A stretch of 64,000 nt of DNA from Flavobacterium panacagri (GTDB taxonomy: Bacteria; Bacteroidota; Bacteroidia; Flavobacteriales; Flavobacteriaceae), in assembly GCF_030378165.1 (NCBI RefSeq), contig NZ_CP119766.1, forward strand, positions 682,001 to 746,000, given 5' to 3'. The position numbers were made by a program, and so were the translations under genes. This document shows positions 16,519 to 25,382 of this stretch, piece by piece. Below the pieces are notes generated by a model that did not search any database, was not told where the DNA came from, and saw only the letters and a program-made list of their open reading frames with translations. The number at the start of each line of letters is the position of its first letter. The first letter of the stretch is position 1.

Positions 16519-17482
16519 AATGGTTTAAATTGAATTCGTCTAAATCGTAAAATATAATTTCGTTTGGTTTTGCAGGCAGATTTTCATCCAAATCTTCTGC
16601 CATTTCTTTTAAATCTTTTGTTGCAATTTCTTCTATTTTCAACAGATCGTTTTCTTCATAGAAAATTCCGTTTTTATAATTAGACTTTTTAACTCTAAAA
16701 AAAATAGAATGTGTTTTTTCAAAATTTGAATCTTGTAGCAACTCTTTTGTATTCATTTTAGAACGCAGTCCGATTACTTTATTATTTCTAATGTGAACTC
16801 CCCAAGAATAAATCGGCAGAGCCAAATCAAGATGAAGCGGATATTTTTTTAAACTACTCAAATATTTTTCAGCGACTTTTTGATCGTAAATTGAATTTAG
16901 AGAATCCGATGCAATTGATCCCATATTGTAATACATTAAAACGCCTGAATCGACATTTGGAATTTTTGTCTTTTTAAAATATTTAACCTGATGGAGTCGA
17001 ATTGTAGCCGAAAGTTTTTTCTTCGAAAGTTTCTTAAAAACTTCTATAAACTTTAAATAATTCTCTTTACTTTTTAATGTCCAATCGCAGTCAATTTGAA
17101 TTTCCTGACACACAATTTTGTTTTTCGAATTGATTTGTTCTATAAAACCAAACGTTTTCTCTGCCAGCTCATTTACATCTAAATTCGGCTCAAGCATTAC
17201 TTTATTCTGAATAAAAACGACAGGAACAATCGTAAATCCGTTTAGATTTTCATCAAAGCGTATCGGACTAATTGGAATAGGCTGTTTTGTTTCGGGTTGA
17301 AGTCCAATATCAAAATAACGGACATAAAGTTTTTTAACCTGATTATCTTTCAAAACTTCTTTCTCTTTTTCAGAAAATTTGAAGATTGTTTTCCAGTAAT
17401 AAAAAGAAATAACTGGATTTTCGGTTTTACTGCACGATAGCAGTAAAAAGAAAAATAGAACTGGAAAAATTCGTTTTAACAA
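16478..17482 (-). CDS. lipoprotein, function unknown, paired with the TPR-like protein
   Basis: 334 residues with a clear lipoprotein signal (MLKRIFPVLFFFLLLSCSK; lipobox LLSC). The start codon is TTG at 17482, chosen because it places the lipobox correctly. The mature part opens VISFYYWKTIF and alternates hydrophobic strands with helices (LYVRYFDIGL, IVCQEIQIDCDWT, LHLDLALPIYSWG, VLMYYNMGS). This order suggests a TIM-barrel fold resembling glycosidase-like families, but I cannot name catalytic residues. Its 3' end overlaps the next gene by 41 bases. Confidence 0.78.
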   Translation of the reverse strand: MLKRIFPVLFFFLLLSCSKTENPVISFYYWKTIFKFSEKEKEVLKDNQVKKLYVRYFDIGLQPETKQPIPISPIRFDENLNGFTIVPVVFIQNKVMLEPNLDVNELAEKTFGFIEQINSKNKIVCQEIQIDCDWTLKSKENYLKFIEVFKKLSKKKLSATIRLHQVKYFKKTKIPNVDSGVLMYYNMGSIASDSLNSIYDQKVAEKYLSSLKKYPLHLDLALPIYSWGVHIRNNKVIGLRSKMNTKELLQDSNFEKTHSIFFRVKKSNYKNGIFYEENDLLKIEEIATKDLKEMAEDLDENLPAKPNEIIFYDLDEFNLNHYEKNIFEQVISKF

Positions 17483-17655
17483 AACCTAAAAATTACATTT
17501 GAAATCAAAAGTAAGAAATTATGCCGTTTTAAAATATTCGAAACGATAAAAAAACCGAAGAAATACAAAAGTCTTAAATCCTAATAAATGGATAAAAAAT
17601 TTCAATTAAAGCAAATATAATCGTTATTTTGTGCAATCAAATTTGAAAAACCGTT

Positions 17656-19344
17656 ATGTTGAAAAACGCTCTAAAATACATTTTATTTATAATTCTAATC
17701 TCAGTAGTAAGCTGCGCCAAAAGAGGCAGTATTACCGGCGGTTTAAAAGACACACTTGCTCCTGTTTTGATATCAAGTTATCCAGAAAACTACAGTACAA
17801 ATTTTAAAGGAAATACGATCACTTTGAATTTTGACGAATATATCAAACTTAAAAACACGAATAAGCAATTAATTATTTCTCCGCCTTTTAAAAATGAACC
17901 GATAATTACGCCTACTTCGGTTAGTAAATTTATAAAAATTGAAATCCGCGATACTTTACAGCCAAATACAACTTACAGTTTGAATTTCGGACAAGCGATT
18001 CAGGACAACAATGAAGGAAATGCATTGAATCAATTTAAATACGTATTTTCTACAGGCCCATATATCGATTCGCTTAAATTGAATGGTAGAATCAAAGATT
18101 CATACGAAAAATATGTAGACAACTTTGTTTCTGTGATGCTTTATGAAGTCAACGACAAATTTAAAGATTCTGTTATCTACAAAGAGTTTCCTCGTTATAT
18201 CACGAATACTTTGGACAGTATGAGAACTTTTCAATTCGAAAATCTGAAAGAAGGAAAATATCTTTTGGTCGCTCTAAAAGACAAAGGCAGCAACAATAAA
18301 TTCAATCCAAAAGACGACAAAATTGGGTTCTTAAAACATTATATCACGATTCCAACCGACACAGTTTACGAATTAGAATTATTTAAAGAAACATTGCCTT
18401 TAAAGACTTTCAAACCTATTCAAGCTTCTGGAAACAGATTATTATTGCCGTATGAAGGAAAACAGAATTTCAAAAATGACAAACCAAAAATCGTCCTTAA
18501 AAACGGAAATGAAACCCTAGAAACCATTGTAACACAATTTCCTAAAAAAGATTCGCTTCAGGTTTGGTTTAAGCCTTTAAAAGCCGATTCGTTATCAATG
18601 GAAGTTTCAAAAGAAAACTACGACAAGAAATTTTCTTTTAAAATTAAAGCTCTGAAAAAAGATACGCTAAATATCAAAGCGGTGCAAAATGGGCAACTTA
18701 ATTTTAGAGAACGTTTCACTTTAGAAACCGAAACGCCTTTGGTAAAATTCGACAAATCTAAAATTACATTAGTCAACAAAGATTCTACAGCTGTTGATTT
18801 CACAACAGAATATGATGAATTTGACCAAAAGCTATATGTTGATTTTGAGAAAAAACCTTTAGAAAAATACAATTTCACTTTTCTTCCAGGTGCTTTGACT
18901 GATTTTTACGAAAAAACCAATGACACATTATCGTATAAATTAACCACCAAAGAATTCGAAGATTATGGAAATTTAATTCTGAATCTGCAGAATGTAAAAC
19001 GTTTTCCAATTATTGTGGAAATAACCAATAAAAAAGGAGATAATGTATTGGCCAGCGCCTATTCTGAAGGCGAAACCAAAATCACATTTAATTTACTGGT
19101 TCCCGAAGAGTTTACTGTCCGTGTAATTTACGATGACAATAAAAATAAAATCTACGACACTGGAAGTTTCTTAAAGAAAACCTATGCAGAAGAAGTATTT
19201 TATTATCAAAAAGGCATAGATGTCCGGTCTAACTGGGATGTAGACCAACCTATTGACTTGAGTATACCATTTAATCCAGAGGTCGAGAAAAAACAAGAAG
19301 ACAAAAAGAAAAAAGAGGCAGAAAAGAAACGGAAAGCTTTTTAA
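17656..19344 (+). CDS. lipoprotein with N-terminal bacterial Ig-like domain
   Basis: 562 residues with lipoprotein signal peptide and lipobox VVSC (Cys20). A G-S-I-T-G-G-x-K-D segment follows, then a Big_5/SbsA-type Ig-like domain (LAPVLISSYPENYSTNF, ITLNFDEYIKL, TYSLNFGQAIQDNNEGN) to about residue 130. The remainder consists of beta-strand-rich repeats, with a further domain containing FNPKDDKIGFL. It ends in a highly charged Lys/Glu tail (EKKQEDKKKKEAEKKRK). This family is widespread in Bacteroidota outer-surface lipoproteins without assigned function. Its stop overlaps the convergent omega-amidase stop by 4 bases. Confidence 0.85.
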   Translation: MLKNALKYILFIILISVVSCAKRGSITGGLKDTLAPVLISSYPENYSTNFKGNTITLNFDEYIKLKNTNKQLIISPPFKNEPIITPTSVSKFIKIEIRDTLQPNTTYSLNFGQAIQDNNEGNALNQFKYVFSTGPYIDSLKLNGRIKDSYEKYVDNFVSVMLYEVNDKFKDSVIYKEFPRYITNTLDSMRTFQFENLKEGKYLLVALKDKGSNNKFNPKDDKIGFLKHYITIPTDTVYELELFKETLPLKTFKPIQASGNRLLLPYEGKQNFKNDKPKIVLKNGNETLETIVTQFPKKDSLQVWFKPLKADSLSMEVSKENYDKKFSFKIKALKKDTLNIKAVQNGQLNFRERFTLETETPLVKFDKSKITLVNKDSTAVDFTTEYDEFDQKLYVDFEKKPLEKYNFTFLPGALTDFYEKTNDTLSYKLTTKEFEDYGNLILNLQNVKRFPIIVEITNKKGDNVLASAYSEGETKITFNLLVPEEFTVRVIYDDNKNKIYDTGSFLKKTYAEEVFYYQKGIDVRSNWDVDQPIDLSIPFNPEVEKKQEDKKKKEAEKKRKAF

Positions 19345-20108
19345 AGTTTAAGTTCAAATTGGTCTCTATCGCCTAGAAAATTCAATTTTCTGCGAGTTTC
19401 CAACATTATATTTTTATCCAATTCAGCCACAAAAACTCCCTGAGTTTCTTGTGGCTTTATTATATAATTGCCCCAATAATCGATTAATTGGGTATGACCG
19501 TTATGCTCAAAATCATTATCATCAAAACCTACTCTGTTTACTCCAGCAACATAACATAAATTCTCAATTGCACGGGCGCTTAACAAAGTATCCCAAGCAT
19601 TGGTACGAACTTTTGGCCAATTGGCAACATATAAAATCAGATCATAATTTTCGACATTTCTCACGAAAACTGGAAATCGTAGATCATAACAAATCTGTAG
19701 GCAGATTTTCCAATCTAAATAGTCTACAATTACTTTCTGGGTTCCCGAAGTGTAAAATTGATCTTCTCCTGCCAGCGAAAATAAATGACGCTTATCGTAA
19801 TACTGAAAATCTCCTGACGGAAACACAAAAAACATTCGATTATAAAACGATCCGTTTTCAGTAATAATGACACTTCCTGTTATAGCAGTATTTTTTTGTT
19901 TTGCTTTCAGCTTCATCCATTCAAGGGTTTCTCCCTGCATACTTTCAGCAACATCCGAAGCATTCATTGTAAATCCTGTAGAAAACATTTCCGGAAGCAC
20001 AATCAAATTGATTTCAGAATCGATTTCATTAATTTTTGAGTCGAAATTTTCTCGGTTTGCAGACGGATTTTCCCAAACAAGATCAGATTGAATTAAAGCA
20101 ATTTTCAT
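19341..20108 (-). CDS. nitrilase-superfamily omega-amidase (YafV/Nit2-like)
   Basis: 255 residues, the usual length. The Glu-Lys-Cys triad is visible: Glu40 in VLPEMFSTGF, Lys106 in YDKRHLFS and Cys140 in LQICYDLRFP. The substrate-pocket segment GEDQFYTSG is characteristic of the YafV group. These enzymes hydrolyse alpha-ketoglutaramate and alpha-ketosuccinamate formed by glutamine and methionine transaminases. A general amidohydrolase activity cannot be excluded. Confidence 0.9.
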   Translation of the reverse strand: MKIALIQSDLVWENPSANRENFDSKINEIDSEINLIVLPEMFSTGFTMNASDVAESMQGETLEWMKLKAKQKNTAITGSVIITENGSFYNRMFFVFPSGDFQYYDKRHLFSLAGEDQFYTSGTQKVIVDYLDWKICLQICYDLRFPVFVRNVENYDLILYVANWPKVRTNAWDTLLSARAIENLCYVAGVNRVGFDDNDFEHNGHTQLIDYWGNYIIKPQETQGVFVAELDKNIMLETRRKLNFLGDRDQFELKL

Positions 20109-20184
20109 ATCAGCATATTTTTAGTTAAAGGTAGAAAACATTGACGTAACCTTCATTCATAAGCAAGTATTTTTAACATTATCA

Positions 20185-20220
20185 TTGCAAAAAAAACGCA
20201 GTTTTTGCAAAAAAAATGCG
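20185..20220. promoter_or_regulatory. 20-bp-spaced direct repeat upstream of the GntP gene, candidate operator
   Basis: Two copies of ttgcaaaaaaaaYgc start at 20185 and 20205, exactly 20 bp apart and 19 bp upstream of the -7 box of the GntP gene. The DeoR-type regulator at the other end of the locus is a possible ligand. Confidence 0.45.
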
Positions 20221-20238
20221 AAGTGTAAAAATATTTTA

Positions 20239-20246
20239 TATATTTG
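20239..20246 (+). promoter_or_regulatory. -7 box of the GntP/RidA operon
   Basis: TATATTTG matches TAnnTTTG 45 bases before the start codon. No TTG lies at the ideal -33 spacing, consistent with an activated or regulated promoter. Confidence 0.55.
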
Positions 20247-20291
20247 GAATTCCAACCACAATTATAACTAACTAAAATCCAACCACAAACC

Positions 20292-21611
20292 ATGAGCATT
20301 CTCATACTCACTGCGTGCATTATTTTTTTAATTCTACAGATTGCCTGGTTTAAAATTAATCCGTTTATCGCGTTTATCATTACGTCACTTTTGGCCGCGC
20401 TTTTTTTGGGATTGCCAATAGAAACGATTTCTCCTGTTTTGCAAAAAGGCCTAGGTGAAATGCTTGGTTCCATAACTTTAATTATTGTTTTCGGAACTTG
20501 CATTGGTAAATTAGCTGTTTCCTCTGGCGCAGCAAAAGTGATTGCCAAAACGGTCATGAATTGGACTGGAAGAAAATATGTTCGTTTGGGTTTAATGATA
20601 ACTGGTTTCATCATCGGAATTCCGCTTTTCTACAGCGTTGGATTTGTACTTTTAGTGCCGCTGATTTTTTCAGTGGCGCATCAATTTAAATTATCTAAAG
20701 TTTATTTAGGAATTCCCATGCTGGCTTCACTTTCTGTTGCACACGGATTTCTGCCACCGCATCCTTCACCAATGGCTTTGAGCAGTATTTTAAAAGCAGA
20801 TATTGGTTTGGTTTTGATTTACGGAATCATAATCGCGATTCCAACCATACTAATTGCAGGTTTATGGTTTTCAACCCGCTTTAAAAACATCAAAACCGAA
20901 TCGGATCATGAAATTTTAAATGTCGAAGAAATAACCAACGAAGGTAAACTGCCTAGTTTTGGTTTAAGTTTATTCTCTGCCCTATTTCCAGTTTTTGGTT
21001 TAACAATTACGTCTTTATTACCGCTGATTTCAGATAATGAAAAACTAATTTCTATCTGCAAAATCATCGGAGATCCAAGTATCATAATGTTATTATCACT
21101 TTTACTCTGCACTTACACTTTAGGAATTAAAATGAACAGAAGCATGTCATCTGTTATGGATGATTATACACAAGCCATAAAAGATGTTGCACTAATTGTT
21201 TTAATTGTTGGCGGTGCAGGATGCTTAAAAGAAGTTATGATTGTAAGCGGTGTAAACGAAACTATTGTCGCTACCTTAAACCAAGTTAATATTCATCCAT
21301 TTTTGCTGGCATGGATTATGGCCGCAATAATTCGTATTTGTGTGGGTTCTGCGACTGCTGCAGGATTAATGACTGCCAGCGTTTTATTACCTTTACTACA
21401 ATCCAACGATCTCGATCCCAATCTGTTTGTACTTTCTGTTGGAGCTGGAAGTTTAATGTGCTCGCATGTTAACGATCCGAGTTTCTGGATGTTCAAAGAA
21501 TATTTTAATATCAGTCTAAAAGACACTTTTAAATCCTGGACTGTAATGGAATCTTTGGTTTCTGTTCTGGGAATTGTATTTATATTTATTTTAAACGCTT
21601 TAATACATTAA
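20292..21611 (+). CDS. GntP-family permease (DsdX-like candidate)
   Basis: 439 residues with about 12 hydrophobic segments. Family signatures include GLGEMLGSITLIIVFG, the HGFLPPHPSPMAL loop, GGAGCLKEVMIVSG and the C-terminal GSLMCSHVNDPSFWMFKEYF. GntP permeases move gluconate or related sugar acids, and the DsdX branch moves D-serine. Here the next genes are RidA, a D-threonine aldolase/D-serine dehydratase-like enzyme and an M19 dipeptidase, so a D-amino acid is a better substrate guess than gluconate (inference). RidA starts 4 bases after its stop. Confidence 0.9.
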   Translation: MSILILTACIIFLILQIAWFKINPFIAFIITSLLAALFLGLPIETISPVLQKGLGEMLGSITLIIVFGTCIGKLAVSSGAAKVIAKTVMNWTGRKYVRLGLMITGFIIGIPLFYSVGFVLLVPLIFSVAHQFKLSKVYLGIPMLASLSVAHGFLPPHPSPMALSSILKADIGLVLIYGIIIAIPTILIAGLWFSTRFKNIKTESDHEILNVEEITNEGKLPSFGLSLFSALFPVFGLTITSLLPLISDNEKLISICKIIGDPSIIMLLSLLLCTYTLGIKMNRSMSSVMDDYTQAIKDVALIVLIVGGAGCLKEVMIVSGVNETIVATLNQVNIHPFLLAWIMAAIIRICVGSATAAGLMTASVLLPLLQSNDLDPNLFVLSVGAGSLMCSHVNDPSFWMFKEYFNISLKDTFKSWTVMESLVSVLGIVFIFILNALIH

Positions 21612-21615
21612 AATC

Positions 21616-22083
21616 ATGAGTTTAAATCCGCAAGAAAAATTCGAAAGTCTTGGTTTATCCCTTCCTCCCGCTCCACAGCCTTTGGGAATTTACAAACCGT
21701 ATTTGGTAGACGGAAAATATCTATATCTATCAGGTCACGGCCCTGTGCAAGATGATAAGTCATTAATTATTGGACGTATTGGAGAAGACATGGATATCGA
21801 AGCAGGAAAATTAGCTGCAAGGCAAGTTGGACTTACTATGCTTTCTACCATTGTAACCAATTTTGGAAGTTTAAGCAAAGTAAAAAGAGTCATCAAAGTT
21901 TTGGGAATGGTAAACTGTACTTCAGATTTCTTAAGACATCCTTACGTAATAAACGGTTGCAGTGAATTATTTGCAGAAGTTTGGGGGCAAGAAAACGGAA
22001 TTGGCGTGAGAAGCGCTGTCGGATTTGGATCTCTTCCTGATAATATTCCTGTCGAAGTTGAAGCGCTTTTTGAATTGTATTAA
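21616..22083 (+). CDS. RidA/YjgF/YER057c-family protein
   Basis: 155 residues, longer than canonical RidA (about 128). It resembles the larger subgroup beginning with a P-P-x-P-x-P-x-G-x-Y-x-P motif (LPPAPQPLGIYKPY). Other marks are YLSGHGPV, MLSTIVTNFGSLSKVKRVIKV and an RSAVGFGSLPDNIPVEVEALFEL C-terminus. RidA proteins hydrolyse reactive enamine/imine intermediates such as 2-aminoacrylate released by serine or threonine dehydratases. That role fits its place between the permease and the PLP enzyme, although this subgroup may lack the catalytic Arg. Confidence 0.88.
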   Translation: MSLNPQEKFESLGLSLPPAPQPLGIYKPYLVDGKYLYLSGHGPVQDDKSLIIGRIGEDMDIEAGKLAARQVGLTMLSTIVTNFGSLSKVKRVIKVLGMVNCTSDFLRHPYVINGCSELFAEVWGQENGIGVRSAVGFGSLPDNIPVEVEALFELY

Positions 22084-22090
22084 TTAGATT

Positions 22091-22231
22091 TTTTTAAACA
22101 CATAGAAACATAGTTTTTTATGCATTTAAGATTAAGCAATAATTAGATCATCAAGCATAGTCTATGTTTTTTCATTCAAAGTGAAACGCCTTTCAACAGT
22201 ATCCAAATCTATGTTTCTATGTGTTTAAAAA
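22091..22231. repeat. 141-bp element with perfect 23-bp terminal inverted repeats
   Basis: Arms at 22091-22113 and 22209-22231 are exact inverted copies (core acacatagaaacatag / ctatgtttctatgtgt) separated by 95 bp. The element fills most of the RidA to D-TA spacer. It could form a long hairpin or be a small non-autonomous element. Confidence 0.85.
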
Positions 22232-22274
22232 AATATGTTCAACGTAATTACAATTAGCAAAAAAAACAGTAACC

Positions 22275-23366
22275 ATGCAAAAAAACTGGTGGGAAATAAA
22301 TTCTGAAACTCTTATCGATACTCCGTTTTTAGCAGTTTACGAAGATCGGGTAAGACAAAATATTGAAAAACTTATTTCTTATGTCAAAGGCGACACGCAA
22401 CGATTGCGTCCGCATATTAAAACGCATAAAAATGCCGAAATTTTAGAGCTTTTTAAAATTTATAATATCAAGAAAATAAAATGCGCTACAATTGCTGAAG
22501 CTGAACTGGCTTCCAATCAAAATATCGAAGACATTCTTTTGGCGTATCAACCGGTTGGGTTAAAAGCCGAACGATGGATTTCATTAATTAAAAAGTTTCC
22601 TGAAATTCATTTTTCAACCATTGTAGACAATATTAAAACGGCTTCAGATTTAAATGAAATTGCCAAAAGAAACAATCTGATTTTGTATGTTTATTTAGAT
22701 TTAAATACCGGAATGAACCGAACTGGTTTTTCAATTTCAGAAAATTGGATTGGGTTAATTGACCAAATTTCACAATTAAAAAATATTCAATTTGAAGGAA
22801 TCCACATTTATGATGGTCATATAAAAGGAAGTGTTGAAGAAAGAAATTTAGAAGCCTCTAAGTCTTTTGAACAAATTATCAATAAAGCAGAAAATTTTAA
22901 AGTTGTTGCAGGAGGTTCTAATACTTTTCCTTTTTATGCCTTACAGGAAAATGTAGAATGTAGTCCGGGAACTTTTGTTTTTTGGGATTCTAATTATCAA
23001 AATAACTTGCCTGAACAGGATTTTAAGCCCGCATTGGTAATCGTTGGAACCATTATTTCTAAGCCCGCAAAAAACACAATTTGTGTCGATATTGGTTATA
23101 AAGCCGTTTCGTCTGAAAATCCGATTGACAAAAGATTGGTTGTTTTAAATGATGAAAATCTGATTCCAACCGCACATTCTGAAGAACATTTGATTTTTGA
23201 GAATAACGGCTCATATGAATACCAAATCGGCGATATTATTTACGCTGAACCGTATCATGTCTGTCCGACTGTTGCTTTATATGATACTCTTCAAGTCGTC
23301 AATAAAAAACAGCAAATTTATACACAATGGCCCGTTGGTGCGAGAGGCAGAAAAAATACTATTTAA
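22275..23366 (+). CDS. D-threonine aldolase / D-serine dehydratase-like PLP enzyme
   Basis: 363 residues with a fold-type III (alanine-racemase-like) barrel. The PLP lysine lies in RPHIKTHKN near residue 50. YLDLNTGMNRTGF, FEGIHIYDGHI and VAGGSNTFPF line the PLP phosphate site. The C-terminal beta domain ends PVGARGRKN, and the metal-site motif typical of this family is EHLIFE...DIIYAEPYHVCPT with His and Cys. The family includes D-threonine aldolase and zinc-dependent D-serine dehydratase; the exact substrate is not decided. It is 15 bases ahead of the dipeptidase. Confidence 0.88.
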   Translation: MQKNWWEINSETLIDTPFLAVYEDRVRQNIEKLISYVKGDTQRLRPHIKTHKNAEILELFKIYNIKKIKCATIAEAELASNQNIEDILLAYQPVGLKAERWISLIKKFPEIHFSTIVDNIKTASDLNEIAKRNNLILYVYLDLNTGMNRTGFSISENWIGLIDQISQLKNIQFEGIHIYDGHIKGSVEERNLEASKSFEQIINKAENFKVVAGGSNTFPFYALQENVECSPGTFVFWDSNYQNNLPEQDFKPALVIVGTIISKPAKNTICVDIGYKAVSSENPIDKRLVVLNDENLIPTAHSEEHLIFENNGSYEYQIGDIIYAEPYHVCPTVALYDTLQVVNKKQQIYTQWPVGARGRKNTI

Positions 23367-23381
23367 TTTTTAATCTGAATT

Positions 23382-24452
23382 ATGTTTATACTAGACGCAC
23401 ATTTGGATCTCAGCATGAATGCGATGGAATGGAATCGTGATCTGAGAAACGATGTTCCAACTTTACGAAACTTAGAAAAAGGAATGACAGACAAACCCGA
23501 CCGCGAACGTGCGACGGTTTCTTTTCCTGATCTTCGACGCGGAAATATCGGAATTGTTGTTGCCACTCAAATTGCAAGATTCGTAAAGCCAGACAGTATC
23601 ATTCCGGGTTGGAATTCACCAGAACAAGCCTGGGCGCAAACTCAAGGACAGCTGACTTGGTACAAATCTATGGAAGAAGCCGGCGAAATGACGCAGATTA
23701 CGGATAAAAAATCGCTTCTAAATCATTTTGATTTATGGAACAATGGAACTCCAAACGATAAGAAACCAATTGGGTATATTTTAAGTTTAGAAGGAGCCGA
23801 TTCAATTGTAAATATTTCCTATTTAGAAAAAGCATACAATTACGGATTGCGAGCCATTGGCCCCGCACATTACGGCCCAGGAAGATATGCCAACGGAACC
23901 GATGCAACCGGAAAAATGAACCAGAACGGAATTGATTTATTGAAAGAAATGGAACGTTTGAATATTATTCTCGATGCGACACATTTATGCGATGATGCTT
24001 TTTGGCAGGCTTTGGATCATTTTAACGGAGCAGTTTGGGCAAGCCATAATAATTGCAGGGCTTTAGTTGATCATAATCGTCAATACAGCGACGAGATGAT
24101 TAAAGCTTTAGTTTCCAGAGGAGCTGTTATTGGCGGTGCTTTAGATGCGTGGATGATGGTTCCGAATTGGGAAAGAGGAATTTCAGATCCGAAGAAAATG
24201 AATTGCAGTTTAGAAACCGCTTTCAAACACATGGATCATATTTGCCAGCTGGCAGGAAATGCAAATCATATCGGAATTGGTTCTGATCTGGACGGCGCTT
24301 TTGGAACAGAACAATGTCCGTATGATTTAGACACCATTGCTGATTTACAAAAGTTAGTTTTGATATTTAAAAATCATGGTTATACTGATGAAGATCTGAA
24401 AAAAATCTTTCATCAAAACTGGATTGATTTTCTGTTAAAACATTGGGATTAA
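23382..24452 (+). CDS. M19-family membrane dipeptidase-type peptidase
   Basis: 356 residues. Zinc-site motifs of renal-dipeptidase-like enzymes are present: DAHLDLSMNAM near the N-terminus (HxD), SLEGADSI with the bridging Glu, DATHLCDDAFW, ASHNNCRALVDHNRQ and IGIGSDLDGAFG. There is no signal peptide, so it is cytoplasmic. M19 enzymes accept dipeptides with a D-residue at the C-terminal position, which fits a D-amino acid salvage locus. Its stop overlaps that of the convergent DeoR gene by 4 bases. Confidence 0.92.
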   Translation: MFILDAHLDLSMNAMEWNRDLRNDVPTLRNLEKGMTDKPDRERATVSFPDLRRGNIGIVVATQIARFVKPDSIIPGWNSPEQAWAQTQGQLTWYKSMEEAGEMTQITDKKSLLNHFDLWNNGTPNDKKPIGYILSLEGADSIVNISYLEKAYNYGLRAIGPAHYGPGRYANGTDATGKMNQNGIDLLKEMERLNIILDATHLCDDAFWQALDHFNGAVWASHNNCRALVDHNRQYSDEMIKALVSRGAVIGGALDAWMMVPNWERGISDPKKMNCSLETAFKHMDHICQLAGNANHIGIGSDLDGAFGTEQCPYDLDTIADLQKLVLIFKNHGYTDEDLKKIFHQNWIDFLLKHWD

Positions 24453-25225
24453 ATCACAGTTAGATTAGGAAAGTTCTCTTTGTATAATTTTAGCTTTTTA
24501 TCATTCGGTTCTTCTTCGGTAATAACATAATTTATCTCAGACAAACTAGCGATTTTCATTTTAAGAACCGTATTTAATTTTTCTGTAATCGTTAAAACCG
24601 CTGTTTTTTTAGAAGCCTGAATCATTGCTTTTTTAACTTGTACAGTTTCCCAATCAGAATCAGAATAACCGCCGTCAATGTCTAAAGCATTTGTTCCGAG
24701 AACCAAAAGATCTGCTTTTATGTTGGCCAATTGATGAAAAGCTTCTCCGCTCACACACATCTGACTGTATGAAGAAATACTTCCGCCAATCATGATGGTT
24801 TTGATATTGGGTTTATCTAAAAGCTGTACAGCTGTTAAAGCAGTAATCGTAAAAACAGTCAAATTAAGATCGTTTGGAATTAATCGGATGAACTCGCGAA
24901 TAGTAGTTCCTCCATCCACAATTAAAACCATTCCGTCATGAAGAAGGCCGACTGCTTTTTGAGCAATAACCTGTTTGGCTTCGACAGCATAAGTTTGGTT
25001 CGATGAAGAATAGTGATATCCTTTGGTCATCGCGCCACCTTTAACTTTAATCAAAAGCGAGTCAGCGTCAAGTTCATTAATATCACGACGAACAGTATCT
25101 TCGGAAACACCAAGTTTAGCCGAAAGAGTTTCAAAACTTACACGCGTGTGCAGATTGATCTCTTTTAGAATATGATTTTTACGTTCTTCTTTACTGTAAT
25201 TTAAAACTTCATTTTCAGTGCCCAT
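24449..25225 (-). CDS. DeoR/GlpR-family transcriptional regulator
   Basis: 258 residues. The N-terminal winged helix-turn-helix (RKNHILKEINLHTRVSFETLSAKLGVSEDTVRRD split across residues 15-48) is the DeoR signature. The C-terminal sugar-phosphate-sensing domain has VDGGTTIREFIRLIP, IMIGGSIS, LGTNALDIDGGYSDSD and the KKAMIQASKKT segment. It probably represses the permease-RidA-PLP-dipeptidase genes in response to a phosphorylated effector. A link to the GH20 gene, which is divergent, is also possible. Confidence 0.92.
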   Translation of the reverse strand: MGTENEVLNYSKEERKNHILKEINLHTRVSFETLSAKLGVSEDTVRRDINELDADSLLIKVKGGAMTKGYHYSSSNQTYAVEAKQVIAQKAVGLLHDGMVLIVDGGTTIREFIRLIPNDLNLTVFTITALTAVQLLDKPNIKTIMIGGSISSYSQMCVSGEAFHQLANIKADLLVLGTNALDIDGGYSDSDWETVQVKKAMIQASKKTAVLTITEKLNTVLKMKIASLSEINYVITEEEPNDKKLKLYKENFPNLTVI

Positions 25226-25382
25226 GCCGATTGTTTTTTTCTAATTACAAAAATAAACATTTCAATAAATATTTCATCGAAACCAAAAGCGGTATTATCA
25301 ATAAAATCATTCAAAAACCAGTTTTAAAATCCTTTACCTATCTTTAAAATACCTTTTTACTAAAATTTAAAGTTTTTCTCTT

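Noticed and set aside
20153..20614. 153-residue minus-strand frame over the GntP promoter and 5' end
   Set aside because: It is antisense to the first 100 codons of a clear permease gene and covers its promoter repeats. Its composition is that of a shadow frame.
22091..22231. Interpretation of the inverted repeat as an IS element
   Set aside because: The 95-bp interior encodes nothing and no target duplication could be assigned, so only a repeat or small non-autonomous element is claimed.
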